Positions 46,377 through 53,477 of a stretch of 64,000 bases of DNA are shown here, in pieces. The stretch is from Pedobacter sp. Leaf176 (lineage in GTDB: Bacteria; Bacteroidota; Bacteroidia; Sphingobacteriales; Sphingobacteriaceae): the NCBI RefSeq assembly GCF_001424305.1, contig NZ_LMPD01000001.1, positions 806,001-870,000 on the forward strand, written 5' to 3'. A program made the position numbers and the translations under genes. Position 1 is the first letter of the stretch; each line of letters begins with the position of its first letter. The notes under the pieces were generated by a model that worked only from the letters and a program-made list of their open reading frames with translations, had not been told where the DNA came from and did no database searches.

Positions 46377-46613
46377 ATGGATTTACCGGTTTATACCAAA
46401 CAACAGCTCGCTTTGAGGAACGGACAGGATAAGCCGCAAATCTGGGTGGCTTATAAGGGTTTGATTTACGACATGACCGATAGCCGTTTGTGGCGAAATG
46501 GTAAACACTATGAGCATTGGGCTGGGCAGGATTTAACAGATGAATTGACGGATGCGCCACATACCTCCGCAGTTTTCGAAAAGTTTGAACCGATGGGGAA
46601 GTTGAAAGTATAA
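46377..46613 (+). CDS. Cytochrome b5-like heme/steroid-binding domain protein
   Basis: A 78-residue soluble protein made of one cytochrome b5 fold: YTKQQLALRNGQDKPQIWVAYKGLIYDMTDS, then HYEHWAGQDLTDEL and HTSAVFEKFEPMGKL. The two His (in KHYEHWAGQDLT and APHTSAV) are in about the right places for heme or ligand binding, as in the short Bacteroidota DUF-like b5 proteins. May give electrons to membrane oxygenases; proximity to carotenoid genes is suggestive only. Confidence 0.85.
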   Translation: MDLPVYTKQQLALRNGQDKPQIWVAYKGLIYDMTDSRLWRNGKHYEHWAGQDLTDELTDAPHTSAVFEKFEPMGKLKV

Positions 46614-46614
46614 A

Positions 46615-46656
46615 GTATAAAGTATCGAGTATCAAGTATCAAGTATCGAGTATCAA
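46615..46656. repeat. AGTATC tandem micro-repeat
   Basis: Seven or so units of AGTATAA, AGTATCGAGTATCAAG type between convergent genes. The same unit is seen in gaps at 1245-1303, 8803-8822 and 37337-37372. Confidence 0.75.
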
Positions 46657-46731
46657 GTTGAAGGTAAAAAGTTGAAAGCCGGTCGTTTAAAACCTTTAAC
46701 TTTCAACCTTTAATTTTAACTATTTAAGCCT

Positions 46732-47652
46732 TTAAAGTTCTATTGTAAAGGCACTTAATTTTACAAATTCCTGGATTCTCGCTTCGATTTCCTCTTCAGT
46801 CAGGTTTAGTAATTTTTCCGTACCAAATTTCTCTACACAAAAAGACGCCAGGGCAGAGCCATAAATGATTGCATTCTTCATGTTATTAAAGCTAATGGTG
46901 CCCACTTTTGCTAAATAGCCAATAAAGCCACCTGCGAAGGTGTCGCCAGCACCTGTTGGGTCAAATACTTCTGCTAAAGGTAAGGCCGGAGCTGAAAATA
47001 TCTGATCGTCGTGAAATAATAATGCGCCGTGTTCTCCTTTTTTTATAATAAGGTATTTTGGGCCCATAGTCAGGATTTTCTTTGCAGCTTTTACCAAGGA
47101 GTATTCTCCCGAAAGCTGGCGGGCCTCAGCATCATTAATTGTTAATACGTCAACCATTTTGATGGTTTCTAATAAATCGTCCATCATAATGTCCATCCAG
47201 AAGTTCATGGTGTCCATTACAATTAGTTTCGGGCGATTTTTTAGTCGCTTGATAACCGTCTGCTGAACTTGTGGTGTTAAGTTTCCTAACATTAAATATT
47301 CGCAATCCTGGTAGCTTTCCGGGATAACGGGATCGAAATTTTCCAATACGTTCAATTCGGTAATTAAAGTATCACGACTATTCATGTCGTTGTGGTATTT
47401 TCCCGACCAAAAGAAGGATTTTTCACCTGTTTTGATTTGTAAACCCTCGGTATCAATTCCATGTTCGGTAAAGGTATCAATGTCGGCTTTTTGGAAATCA
47501 TCACCTACAACCGCTACAATTTTTGCTTTATTATAAAAGTAAGATGCAGCTAAACTAGCGTAAGTTGCGGCGCCACCAACAATTTTATCCGTTTTTCCAA
47601 ATGGCGTTTCAATAGCATCAAAAGCTACAGTACCTATGATTATCAGGCTCAT
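46732..47652 (-). CDS. PfkB-family sugar kinase
   Basis: A 306-residue kinase from the ATG at 47652 (MSLIIIGTVAFDAIETPFG); the frame is open upstream for 46 codons, but they are A+T-rich and unlike the family. PfkB signature 2 is DPTGAGDTFAGGFIGYL, and the substrate-side loop is IVGGAATYASLAASYF. Closest resemblance is to ribokinase-like or adenosine-kinase-like proteins of this phylum; substrate not assigned. Confidence 0.9.
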   Translation of the reverse strand: MSLIIIGTVAFDAIETPFGKTDKIVGGAATYASLAASYFYNKAKIVAVVGDDFQKADIDTFTEHGIDTEGLQIKTGEKSFFWSGKYHNDMNSRDTLITELNVLENFDPVIPESYQDCEYLMLGNLTPQVQQTVIKRLKNRPKLIVMDTMNFWMDIMMDDLLETIKMVDVLTINDAEARQLSGEYSLVKAAKKILTMGPKYLIIKKGEHGALLFHDDQIFSAPALPLAEVFDPTGAGDTFAGGFIGYLAKVGTISFNNMKNAIIYGSALASFCVEKFGTEKLLNLTEEEIEARIQEFVKLSAFTIEL

Positions 47653-47797
47653 ATATTTTAAATTGAATTTTTTTAAAAATTTTTCATTGCAAATATTGCA
47701 TAAATAATTTAAAAGCCCTAATATTGCATTCCCAAAACGAACAAGGGTATATGTGCTGAAAAGTATAAACAACCTCGTTTTAGGAAACAACCAGCAC

Positions 47798-47871
47798 TCC
47801 TTCTTAGCTCAGCTGGTTAGAGCATCTGACTGTTAATCAGAGGGTCGCTGGTTCGAGCCCAGCAGAGGGAG
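47798..47871 (+). tRNA. tRNA-Asn (GTT), copy 1
   Basis: A 74-nt cloverleaf: acceptor TCCTTCT pairs with AGAGGGA, anticodon loop ctGTTaa, T-arm GGTTCGAGCCC and discriminator G. No CCA encoded. Identical to the copy at 47938. Confidence 0.97.
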
Positions 47872-47874
47872 CAA

Positions 47875-47903
47875 AAATCCTCACAGTAATGTGGGGATTT
47901 TTT
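47875..47903 (+). terminator. Hairpin terminator between the tRNA-Asn copies
   Basis: AAATCCTCAC / GTGGGGATTT (one G-U pair) with loop agtaat and a T-run. Confidence 0.8.
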
Positions 47904-47937
47904 ATGAAATTGATAATAAAAAAACCAGGATAAATAT

Positions 47938-48011
47938 TCCTTCTTAGCTCAGCTGGTTAGAGCATCTGACTGTTAATCAGAGGGTCGCTGGTTCGAGCCC
48001 AGCAGAGGGAG
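47938..48011 (+). tRNA. tRNA-Asn (GTT), copy 2
   Basis: Same 74 bases as the first copy, 140 bases downstream. Immediately followed by the decayed recombinase remnant. Confidence 0.97.
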
Positions 48012-48025
48012 CCTTAGTAGACAGG

Positions 48026-48480
48026 TCAGCAGAAATGCTGGCCTTTTGCTTTGTATAACCTTTCAAACCCCTCCTTTACGTTATTTTTAAAGTGGAAAAA
48101 CGAATTTGTATTTTTGGTTTGATATTTGTTTTCTGAGTAAATGATTTTTTCGGGGAATATCGAACCAATTAATTTATTCTTCACATCTATATCACTTTCT
48201 AGATAGTGTTTCTTCAAATTAGTAATAAGAGAAATGCAATAGTTGAAGTGCTTTGAAGCCTCACTATTTGGCTCTTTAAATCTTCGATAGCCTTTAGTTT
48301 GTCCACAATGATTCCTAGATACCTTGCGCATGCATCTTTAAATTGATTATCGTCTATTTTCTGAGAAAAATATTTGTCCTGCACTGCATTAAGTTGTTCT
48401 TCTCTTTCTTCTACCTCCTTCATCAGCTTTTTGACTTGCATTTTATTGTTTTTGAAACCGCCCTTATATTCTTTTTTAAA
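48026..48480 (-). pseudogene. Decayed serine site-specific recombinase, C-terminal remnant
   Basis: The reverse strand carries the helical tail of a large serine recombinase in two frames. Frame one (ending near 48270) reads KLMKEVEEREEQLNAVQDKY and LGIIVDKLKAIEDLKSQI; a shift at about 48270-48280 moves to the frame that reads FKEPNSEASKHFNYC, then LIGSIFPEKIIYSENKYQT, the usual last segment of these enzymes. The N-terminal catalytic domain is missing; upstream of 48480 there is a further frame break. It lies next to tRNA-Asn, so it marks a former integrated element. Confidence 0.7.
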
Positions 48481-48501
48481 AATTGTTGAAATCCATCAAT
48501 T

Positions 48502-48612
48502 TCAGAATAGAAAAATAGTAAAATCCTTTTCAAATGAGTCTGGTAGTCTAAAAAATTGGCTGTGTTTTTTTTTGAACTCCGTTAGTTCCGCGATAGTAAT
48601 TTGTTTGTTCAT
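48502..48612 (-). CDS. 36-residue ORF, possibly a fragment
   Basis: Reads MNKQITIAELTEFKKKHSQF and stops after KDFTIFLF. Its end abuts the recombinase remnant in another frame, so it may be a free-standing small gene or the broken head of a larger one. No family recognised. Confidence 0.3.
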   Translation of the reverse strand: MNKQITIAELTEFKKKHSQFFRLPDSFEKDFTIFLF

Positions 48613-48789
48613 ACCCTTATATTATGTATCTATAAAAGATTACATTGATGTAAGCAAATTAATTTTTATCCTCAGTTTTTTAGTTTAAGGTTTTGTGAAT
48701 CACAAATACTCTCAGTTTAGGCATCTGTTAAACAACTCTTGAAGAAATCCAAAAGTTTGTTTATAATTATAGAATAAAACACTCTCTTT

Positions 48790-49908
48790 ATGATCTTAAC
48801 TGCTTTCAACACGGATTATACCTTTTTAATTATTGCTGGTATATCTTTGGTGCTTCTACTTATAATTTACCTAATTAAGAAATATGTAAAAATTCTTTCT
48901 ACTGTTTCTGAAGTATTCAAACTTGTATTCGACTATTTTTATGTTGTCCTTATTCCAATACCTATCTTGTATTTGTGTTATTATTATTTGTTTTTTTCTA
49001 ATGGAAAACCGGAGACATATATATTCAATAGCATAGAACTCATAAAAGATTTAAAAAATTTATCATTTTGGTTTTTTACTGCAGGAGTGTTTTCCGCAGC
49101 TTCAAAATTGATTAGTAACCTTGTGATTTTCAAGAACCAGTTTAAGAAAGTTATTTTATCTTCTGAATTTGATGAATTGCTAACACAAAAATTAGAAGTA
49201 TTAACCTTTTCAGATGAAAATTTAAGTAGACAAACTAATCTAGATGAAATTTGGCGTAAGGTTACACTTTGTAAATATCAAAAATCTTTTCCTCACCTTA
49301 TGACGAAGTTGCATGAGAATCTTGAAAATGAATTGTTTGAGGAAAACAATTTGACATGCTATTATAAAAATCTAAGAATCCAAGCAAACATTGAACTCTT
49401 ATCAGGGGATTTAGTAAAGATTACAGAGATATCTAGTTGTACTGTAGTTACAAACTCAAAGGAGCCTGTCGATATGACTTTTTTTGTTAGATCCGAAATA
49501 GATGACTCATCTGATGTATTTACGATGTTAGATCCTGAAAGGACTAAAGTTGATGGAAAACAATTTGATTCAAAAACATTTAAAAGTCTTACCGAAACAA
49601 CGAATGTTGGAAAGCATGTAAAATATTATACACATAAATTAGAGGGAAAAACGGAATATCATATTGAAAGGTGTATAATAATGCAACAAAATCTAAGTGT
49701 TGACCGAGTGTATGCTTTTGCAAGTGCGAAAATTATTGATGATTTATATATACATTTGCAACCCGATAAGCATTTGGATGTTCAATTTAGTGGTGTTGGT
49801 AAAAATGTCTTTAAAAACGATAATATGAAAGTAGATGGTCAGACGTTTGTAAATAGAGATCTTTTAATGCCAGGTGAAAAATTTAAAGTCTTTATTTTTA
49901 AAAAATAA
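48790..49908 (+). CDS. Orphan membrane protein of the A+T-rich island
   Basis: A 372-residue protein I do not recognise. Residues about 10-30 (LIIAGISLVLLLIIYLI), 47-68 (YVVLIPIPILYLCYYYLFF) and 92-112 (SFWFFTAGVFSAASKLISNLV) are membrane helices. The remaining 260 residues are soluble and mostly predicted beta-rich, with FVRSEIDDSSDVFTMLDPE and HLDVQFSGVGKNVF. Codon use is visibly more A/T-rich than in the chromosomal neighbours. It stands alone, next to a recombinase remnant, so horizontal transfer is likely. Membrane plus soluble effector-like layout is seen in some phage-defence genes, but there is no evidence for that here. Confidence 0.7.
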   Translation: MILTAFNTDYTFLIIAGISLVLLLIIYLIKKYVKILSTVSEVFKLVFDYFYVVLIPIPILYLCYYYLFFSNGKPETYIFNSIELIKDLKNLSFWFFTAGVFSAASKLISNLVIFKNQFKKVILSSEFDELLTQKLEVLTFSDENLSRQTNLDEIWRKVTLCKYQKSFPHLMTKLHENLENELFEENNLTCYYKNLRIQANIELLSGDLVKITEISSCTVVTNSKEPVDMTFFVRSEIDDSSDVFTMLDPERTKVDGKQFDSKTFKSLTETTNVGKHVKYYTHKLEGKTEYHIERCIIMQQNLSVDRVYAFASAKIIDDLYIHLQPDKHLDVQFSGVGKNVFKNDNMKVDGQTFVNRDLLMPGEKFKVFIFKK

Positions 49909-49990
49909 TTATTTATAATTGTTAAAAATAACACTATATTTAAAATAGAAAACAAAATATACCTCCAATCGGTTATAAAACTAATCAAAA

Positions 49991-50038
49991 ATGAAAATTA
50001 TGAAAAGTAAAAAATTAATGGGTGTAACTGGAATGTAA
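49991..50038 (+). CDS. 15-residue micro-ORF before a terminator
   Basis: Reads MKIMKSKKLMGVTGM, followed after 28 bases by a perfect hairpin terminator. Its composition resembles the short, basic starts of Bacteroidota natural-product precursors, but it lacks the C-terminal part. Coding is uncertain. Confidence 0.25.
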   Translation: MKIMKSKKLMGVTGM

Positions 50039-50066
50039 TTCAATTCCCCAATTGTAATAGGATAGA

Positions 50067-50095
50067 AGAGACTTTAGTTTAGTCTCTTTTTTTTA
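50067..50095 (+). terminator. Intrinsic terminator downstream of the orphan gene
   Basis: AGAGACT / AGTCTCT stem and eight T. Confidence 0.88.
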
Positions 50096-50202
50096 TATTA
50101 ATTTTGGTGTTATTGAAGTCTAAAAATCAAATAGCCTCACTAAAAAATAAATATTTAAGAGCTAACTAAAAAACAGTTCCGTCCGGCCCGCATAGTAAAA
50201 TA

Positions 50203-50245
50203 TAAACCCTTGTAAATTGATTATTTGCAAGGGTTTACGTTTTTT
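50203..50245. terminator. Strong hairpin, element-boundary type
   Basis: TAAACCCTTG (50203-50212) pairs with CAAGGGTTTA (50228-50237), inner AAAT/ATTT also pair, then CGTTTTTT. The same type of hairpin often sits beside integration sites in Bacteroidota. Just upstream, GTCCGGCCCGCA (50180-50191) looks like the 3' end of a tRNA gene. Confidence 0.65.
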
Positions 50246-50327
50246 GGGGGATAATTGGGAGGACAGAATTATTAGGGATTTTTAAAAGATGCCAGTAATA
50301 CGAGTCCCGATTTGTAGAGATAACAGC

Positions 50328-50546
50328 TTATTTGTATGGCTCATAGTCTTCATCTAAAGGAAACACCCCCCCTTCATGTAAGTATTCCCAAGTATTGCTG
50401 CCATCTTCAAACGGTTTCGATTGCCAGTAATTACGGATGTATAAAGTATTTCTGTCTCTGGCATATTCTTCAAACCATCGGTAGTCCATTTTAATTATTC
50501 TAGCACGTACAGCAATTCGTAAAATAATAACTTTCGGCTCTTCCAT
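50328..50546 (-). CDS. Small hypothetical protein
   Basis: A 72-residue frame: basic start (VIILRIAVRARIIK) then an acidic, aromatic-rich tail (WFEEYARDRNTLYIRNYW, DEDYEPYK). No family recognised. The 55-base gap to the next frame upstream contains an overlapping frame with its own ATG, so a frameshifted larger gene is possible. Confidence 0.4.
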   Translation of the reverse strand: MEEPKVIILRIAVRARIIKMDYRWFEEYARDRNTLYIRNYWQSKPFEDGSNTWEYLHEGGVFPLDEDYEPYK

Positions 50547-50601
50547 ATGGTGTTTTGAAACATTCTTGCCATATTATCATCAGAATCTTCTGAATAGTCC
50601 A

Positions 50602-50829
50602 TTAAATAAATAGCTGAAAGCCTGCTTGGCGCCAGTCACATTCCTCACGTCTTACTTTTTCAGATTTTAGTTCAATTTCAGCCATATCTAACATCTTCAG
50701 TTCTATTTCATTAAAACCCGGCACCTTAGTTTTCCGAAGTTTTGAAGCTTCAATCGCATTTCGATACCCTCTAGGAGACATAAACTCATTTTTTGATTGA
50801 GAACTGCTTAAGTCTGACAAACGAATCAT
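50602..50829 (-). CDS. Small hypothetical protein
   Basis: A 75-residue frame (MIRLSDLSSSQSKNEFMSPR, ending DWRQAGFQLFI). Helical and charged, no family recognised. It may form one damaged gene with the frame at 50328. Confidence 0.4.
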   Translation of the reverse strand: MIRLSDLSSSQSKNEFMSPRGYRNAIEASKLRKTKVPGFNEIELKMLDMAEIELKSEKVRREECDWRQAGFQLFI

Positions 50830-51044
50830 CTGCCCTGTTCAAGCGGATAACGGAAAAAGTGTATGGTATCTGTCTAAGCTCACTTTAAAACTAATCTAGA
50901 AGACGCGCTTTTCTTTTAAAGTTATATGTATAATCTTTTGAAATATACCTTAAAAAGCTTTCATGGTTTTGGCTAAATCAAATGCAGATTCGGATAAATC
51001 CATTCAATTAAAGCAGCAGGTACGGCTTTAAAGAATGGATCTGT

Positions 51045-51660
51045 TTATTGGATGTTTGACAGCGAACGGGCCTGCATTAATGCAGTAGGCGCTTTGCCGA
51101 ACTTTTTCTTGAAAGAATGAGAGAAGTGCGACAAACTTTCAAAGCCCAGGTCGAGGTAGATGGCAGATGGTGTTAAATGTTTGTTTTCAATAAGATGCTT
51201 CGCTTCATTTAGCCGTTTATTCTGAAGCCAGTGGCGGGGCGGAGTACCAAATGTCTTCATGAAATCCCGTTTAAAGGCTGCCAGGCTGCGGCCTGTCAGT
51301 TGTGCAAACTTTTCTACAGGAACGTTAAAATGAAAATTATGCAGCATGAATTTTTCCAGATCGATTTTGTGAGGCATGTCCGTTATGAAAGATCGCTCCA
51401 AATTTAACGCTGATAAAAGCGTCGTCACGCCTCCCTTTTATGGCTTTTCCTACCAGTATCTCATTATGGCCAGCGCCGTAAAAGTCGCCGGTGTTCAAAA
51501 AATTAATGCCGTTATCCAATGCTTCATGGATCGTAGCAATGCTTTCCGTCTCGTCAGGGGTAGATCCACCCCATATAGACGACATACGCATACAGCCCAA
51601 ACCAAGTTTGGACACTAGAGGGCCATTTTGGCCTAACTGAATTTTTGTGCTGTTTGTCAT
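51045..51660 (-). pseudogene. Deletion chimera: aldo/keto reductase head joined to AraC regulator tail
   Basis: Two overlapping frames on the reverse strand. From 51660 an aldo/keto reductase starts normally (IQLGQNGPLVSKLGLGCMRM, then NTGDFYGAGHNEILVGKAI with the catalytic Tyr) and ends after ISVKFGAIFHNG at about 51380. From there the other frame gives an AraC C-terminal half: HKIDLEKFMLHNFHFNVPVE, then a helix-turn-helix pair (QLTGRSLAAFKRDFMKTFG and SAIYLDLGFESLSHFSHSF). The reductase lacks its C-terminal two thirds and the regulator its N-terminus. One deletion joining two leftward genes explains both. Confidence 0.85.
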
Positions 51661-52163
51661 GATTTAAAGGTCTGAATTTAAATCATATAGAATTTGCCTG
51701 CGCGGCTCATAATACATGTCTCTACGGCTCATTAATAGCCTTATGCCATTTACAACATTGCATGGAGATATGATATACGGAATATAAGTAAGGCGGATAT
51801 TTTATATAAGAGATTGTTTAATGCTAATTTTCGCACAAACAGACCAGTTATAAGAATTTACGGTAGGCAAGTTTCACATCTCGTGAAAGCAATACCGTTT
51901 TCATAAGATATCGAACCGAGGCTGGAAAATACCGCTTTTTTATCGACATAGTTATCGGATGATGGGAAAAGAAATAAATGCTGACCCAAACTACTGGATT
52001 TTAATTTTATACAGTCTCTTGCGTTTGGTTCAGTTAGCTAACAACATCTCGCATTTCAACGATTCATTTTGCCTGTTTATCGAAAGCCACAGGGTTTCAA
52101 GCCGATACTTTAGCACTTTTAAATCATGAAAAGAGCAATATCGCTTAAATAAAATCTTGAATC
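51661..52163. other. 503-bp gap holding a duplicated 120-bp block upstream of dps
   Basis: No gene. 51964-52084 is a diverged copy of 57581-57707 (see repeat entries). The rest shows nothing else I can support. Confidence 0.5.
51964..52084 (+). repeat. Dispersed 120-bp block, copy upstream of dps
   Basis: Shares GGGAAA-GAAATAAA at its start, CTACTgGATTTTA in the middle and AACGATTCnTTTTGCCTGTT near its end with the copy at 57581-57707. Ends 80 bases before the dps start. Confidence 0.75.
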
Positions 52164-52637
52164 ATGAAAGCTAACATTGGAATTACAGAAAAAAACACAG
52201 ACGCAGTTGCTGCAGAATTGGCTAAATTATTGGCAGACGAATTTGTGTTGTACACCAAAACAAGAAATGCACATTGGAATGTTACAGGTGATAATTTTCA
52301 CGCAAACCATATTTTCTTCGAAAACCAGTACAAACAACTCGATGAATTAACTGACAGTTTTGCAGAGCGAATGCGTAAAATAGGCCATTTTGCACCTGCA
52401 ACGATGAAAGCTTATCTAGAACTCACTCATCTTACAGAATACAGCGAAAGAACTAATGATGGATTGGGTTATATGGCAGACCTCCTGAGGGATCATGAAA
52501 GCATCATCGAATTTTTACGCGGTAATATCGTTCCTTTTGCAGAAAAATATAAAGACTACGGTACCAGTGATTTTATTACCGGACTGATGGAAATACATGA
52601 GGAAATGGCCTGGATGATCCGCTCTTACTTCAGATAG
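52164..52637 (+). CDS. dps: Dps-family DNA-binding ferritin
   Basis: A 157-residue miniferritin that stores iron and protects DNA from peroxide. The ferroxidase residues are in RNAHWNVTGDNFHANHIFFEN and DELTDSFAERM, with the usual four-helix bundle and ending MAWMIRSYFR. Upstream is a duplicated 120-bp block also found before the haloperoxidase-like gene, suggesting common control. A possible stress-inducible gene. Confidence 0.95.
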   Translation: MKANIGITEKNTDAVAAELAKLLADEFVLYTKTRNAHWNVTGDNFHANHIFFENQYKQLDELTDSFAERMRKIGHFAPATMKAYLELTHLTEYSERTNDGLGYMADLLRDHESIIEFLRGNIVPFAEKYKDYGTSDFITGLMEIHEEMAWMIRSYFR

Positions 52638-52671
52638 TTGACCTGGAAAAGGATAAAATAAATGGAATCGT

Positions 52672-52679
52672 TATATTTG
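52672..52679 (+). promoter_or_regulatory. Bacteroidota -7 box for the LytTR regulator
   Basis: TATATTTG matches TAnnTTTG, 25 bases upstream of the ATG at 52705. Confidence 0.5.
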
Positions 52680-52704
52680 TGTAAATCACAAGTAAACCAT
52701 CTCC

Positions 52705-53400
52705 ATGAAAGCTCTGATCGTTGATGACAATGATATCGCAAGAACTACTTTGGCCCATTTGGCAAAACAAATCCCGAATCTCGTCATTGTAAATGAATAT
52801 AATAATGCCATAGAAGCCTATAACCATTTGCAGAACAATCAGGTCGATTTGATATTTCTGGATATTGAGATGCCGGAAATGACCGGAATAGAACTGACCA
52901 GGAACCTGGTAGGCAAGGATATCGTTATCATTTTTACATCCTCAAAAACGGAATATGCGCTCGAAGCTTTTGAACTGAATATCGCTGATTACCTGTTAAA
53001 ACCCTTTACGCCCGCGCGGTTTTTACAGGCCGTTAGTAAAGCACAGACTATATTAGACAGTAAGAAAGAACATGTGCAGTTCGATAAGGAAGAGTTCATC
53101 TTTGTCAGAGATTCAAACATTACCAGGCGCTTGAGTTTGGATGATATTTATTATGCCGAAGCAATGGGTGATTACGTGAAGTTCTACACCTCAGAAAAAA
53201 TGTTTGCCATACATGGTACGATGAAAGCTGCTGAAGAACGCCTATTGAAGAATAATTTTATTAGAGTCCATCGTTCTTATATCATAGCGGTTGGTAAAAT
53301 AGATACACTCCAGGATGGCGGGGTCGTAATTAATGGGAAATTTATTCCGGTTGCCGACGCTTATCGAAAAGCACTCAATACAAGAATGAATGTTTTTTAA
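52705..53400 (+). CDS. LytTR-type response regulator
   Basis: A 231-residue two-domain regulator. Receiver: Asp8-Asp9 (IVDDND), phospho-acceptor Asp53 (IFLDIEMPEMTG), Lys about 103 in YLLKPF. The C-terminal LytTR DNA-binding domain (residues about 130-231) begins near IFVRDSNITRRLSLDDIYYAEAMGDY and ends ADAYRKALNTRM. It precedes a hybrid histidine kinase by 77 bases in the same direction, an obvious partner. Confidence 0.94.
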   Translation: MKALIVDDNDIARTTLAHLAKQIPNLVIVNEYNNAIEAYNHLQNNQVDLIFLDIEMPEMTGIELTRNLVGKDIVIIFTSSKTEYALEAFELNIADYLLKPFTPARFLQAVSKAQTILDSKKEHVQFDKEEFIFVRDSNITRRLSLDDIYYAEAMGDYVKFYTSEKMFAIHGTMKAAEERLLKNNFIRVHRSYIIAVGKIDTLQDGGVVINGKFIPVADAYRKALNTRMNVF

Positions 53401-53477
53401 GTTGAGGCGTTACTGTGACGCGGCCATGTAATGAATTTGACCTAAGGCGTTCCTCTCATCAACTTATACTTTAGTTT

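Noticed and set aside
48790..49908. Call as a known anti-phage effector
   Set aside because: Only topology supports it; there is no nucleotide cyclase, toxin partner or known domain nearby.
49991..50038. Call as a ribosomal natural-product precursor
   Set aside because: Only 15 residues, without a core peptide or modification genes nearby.
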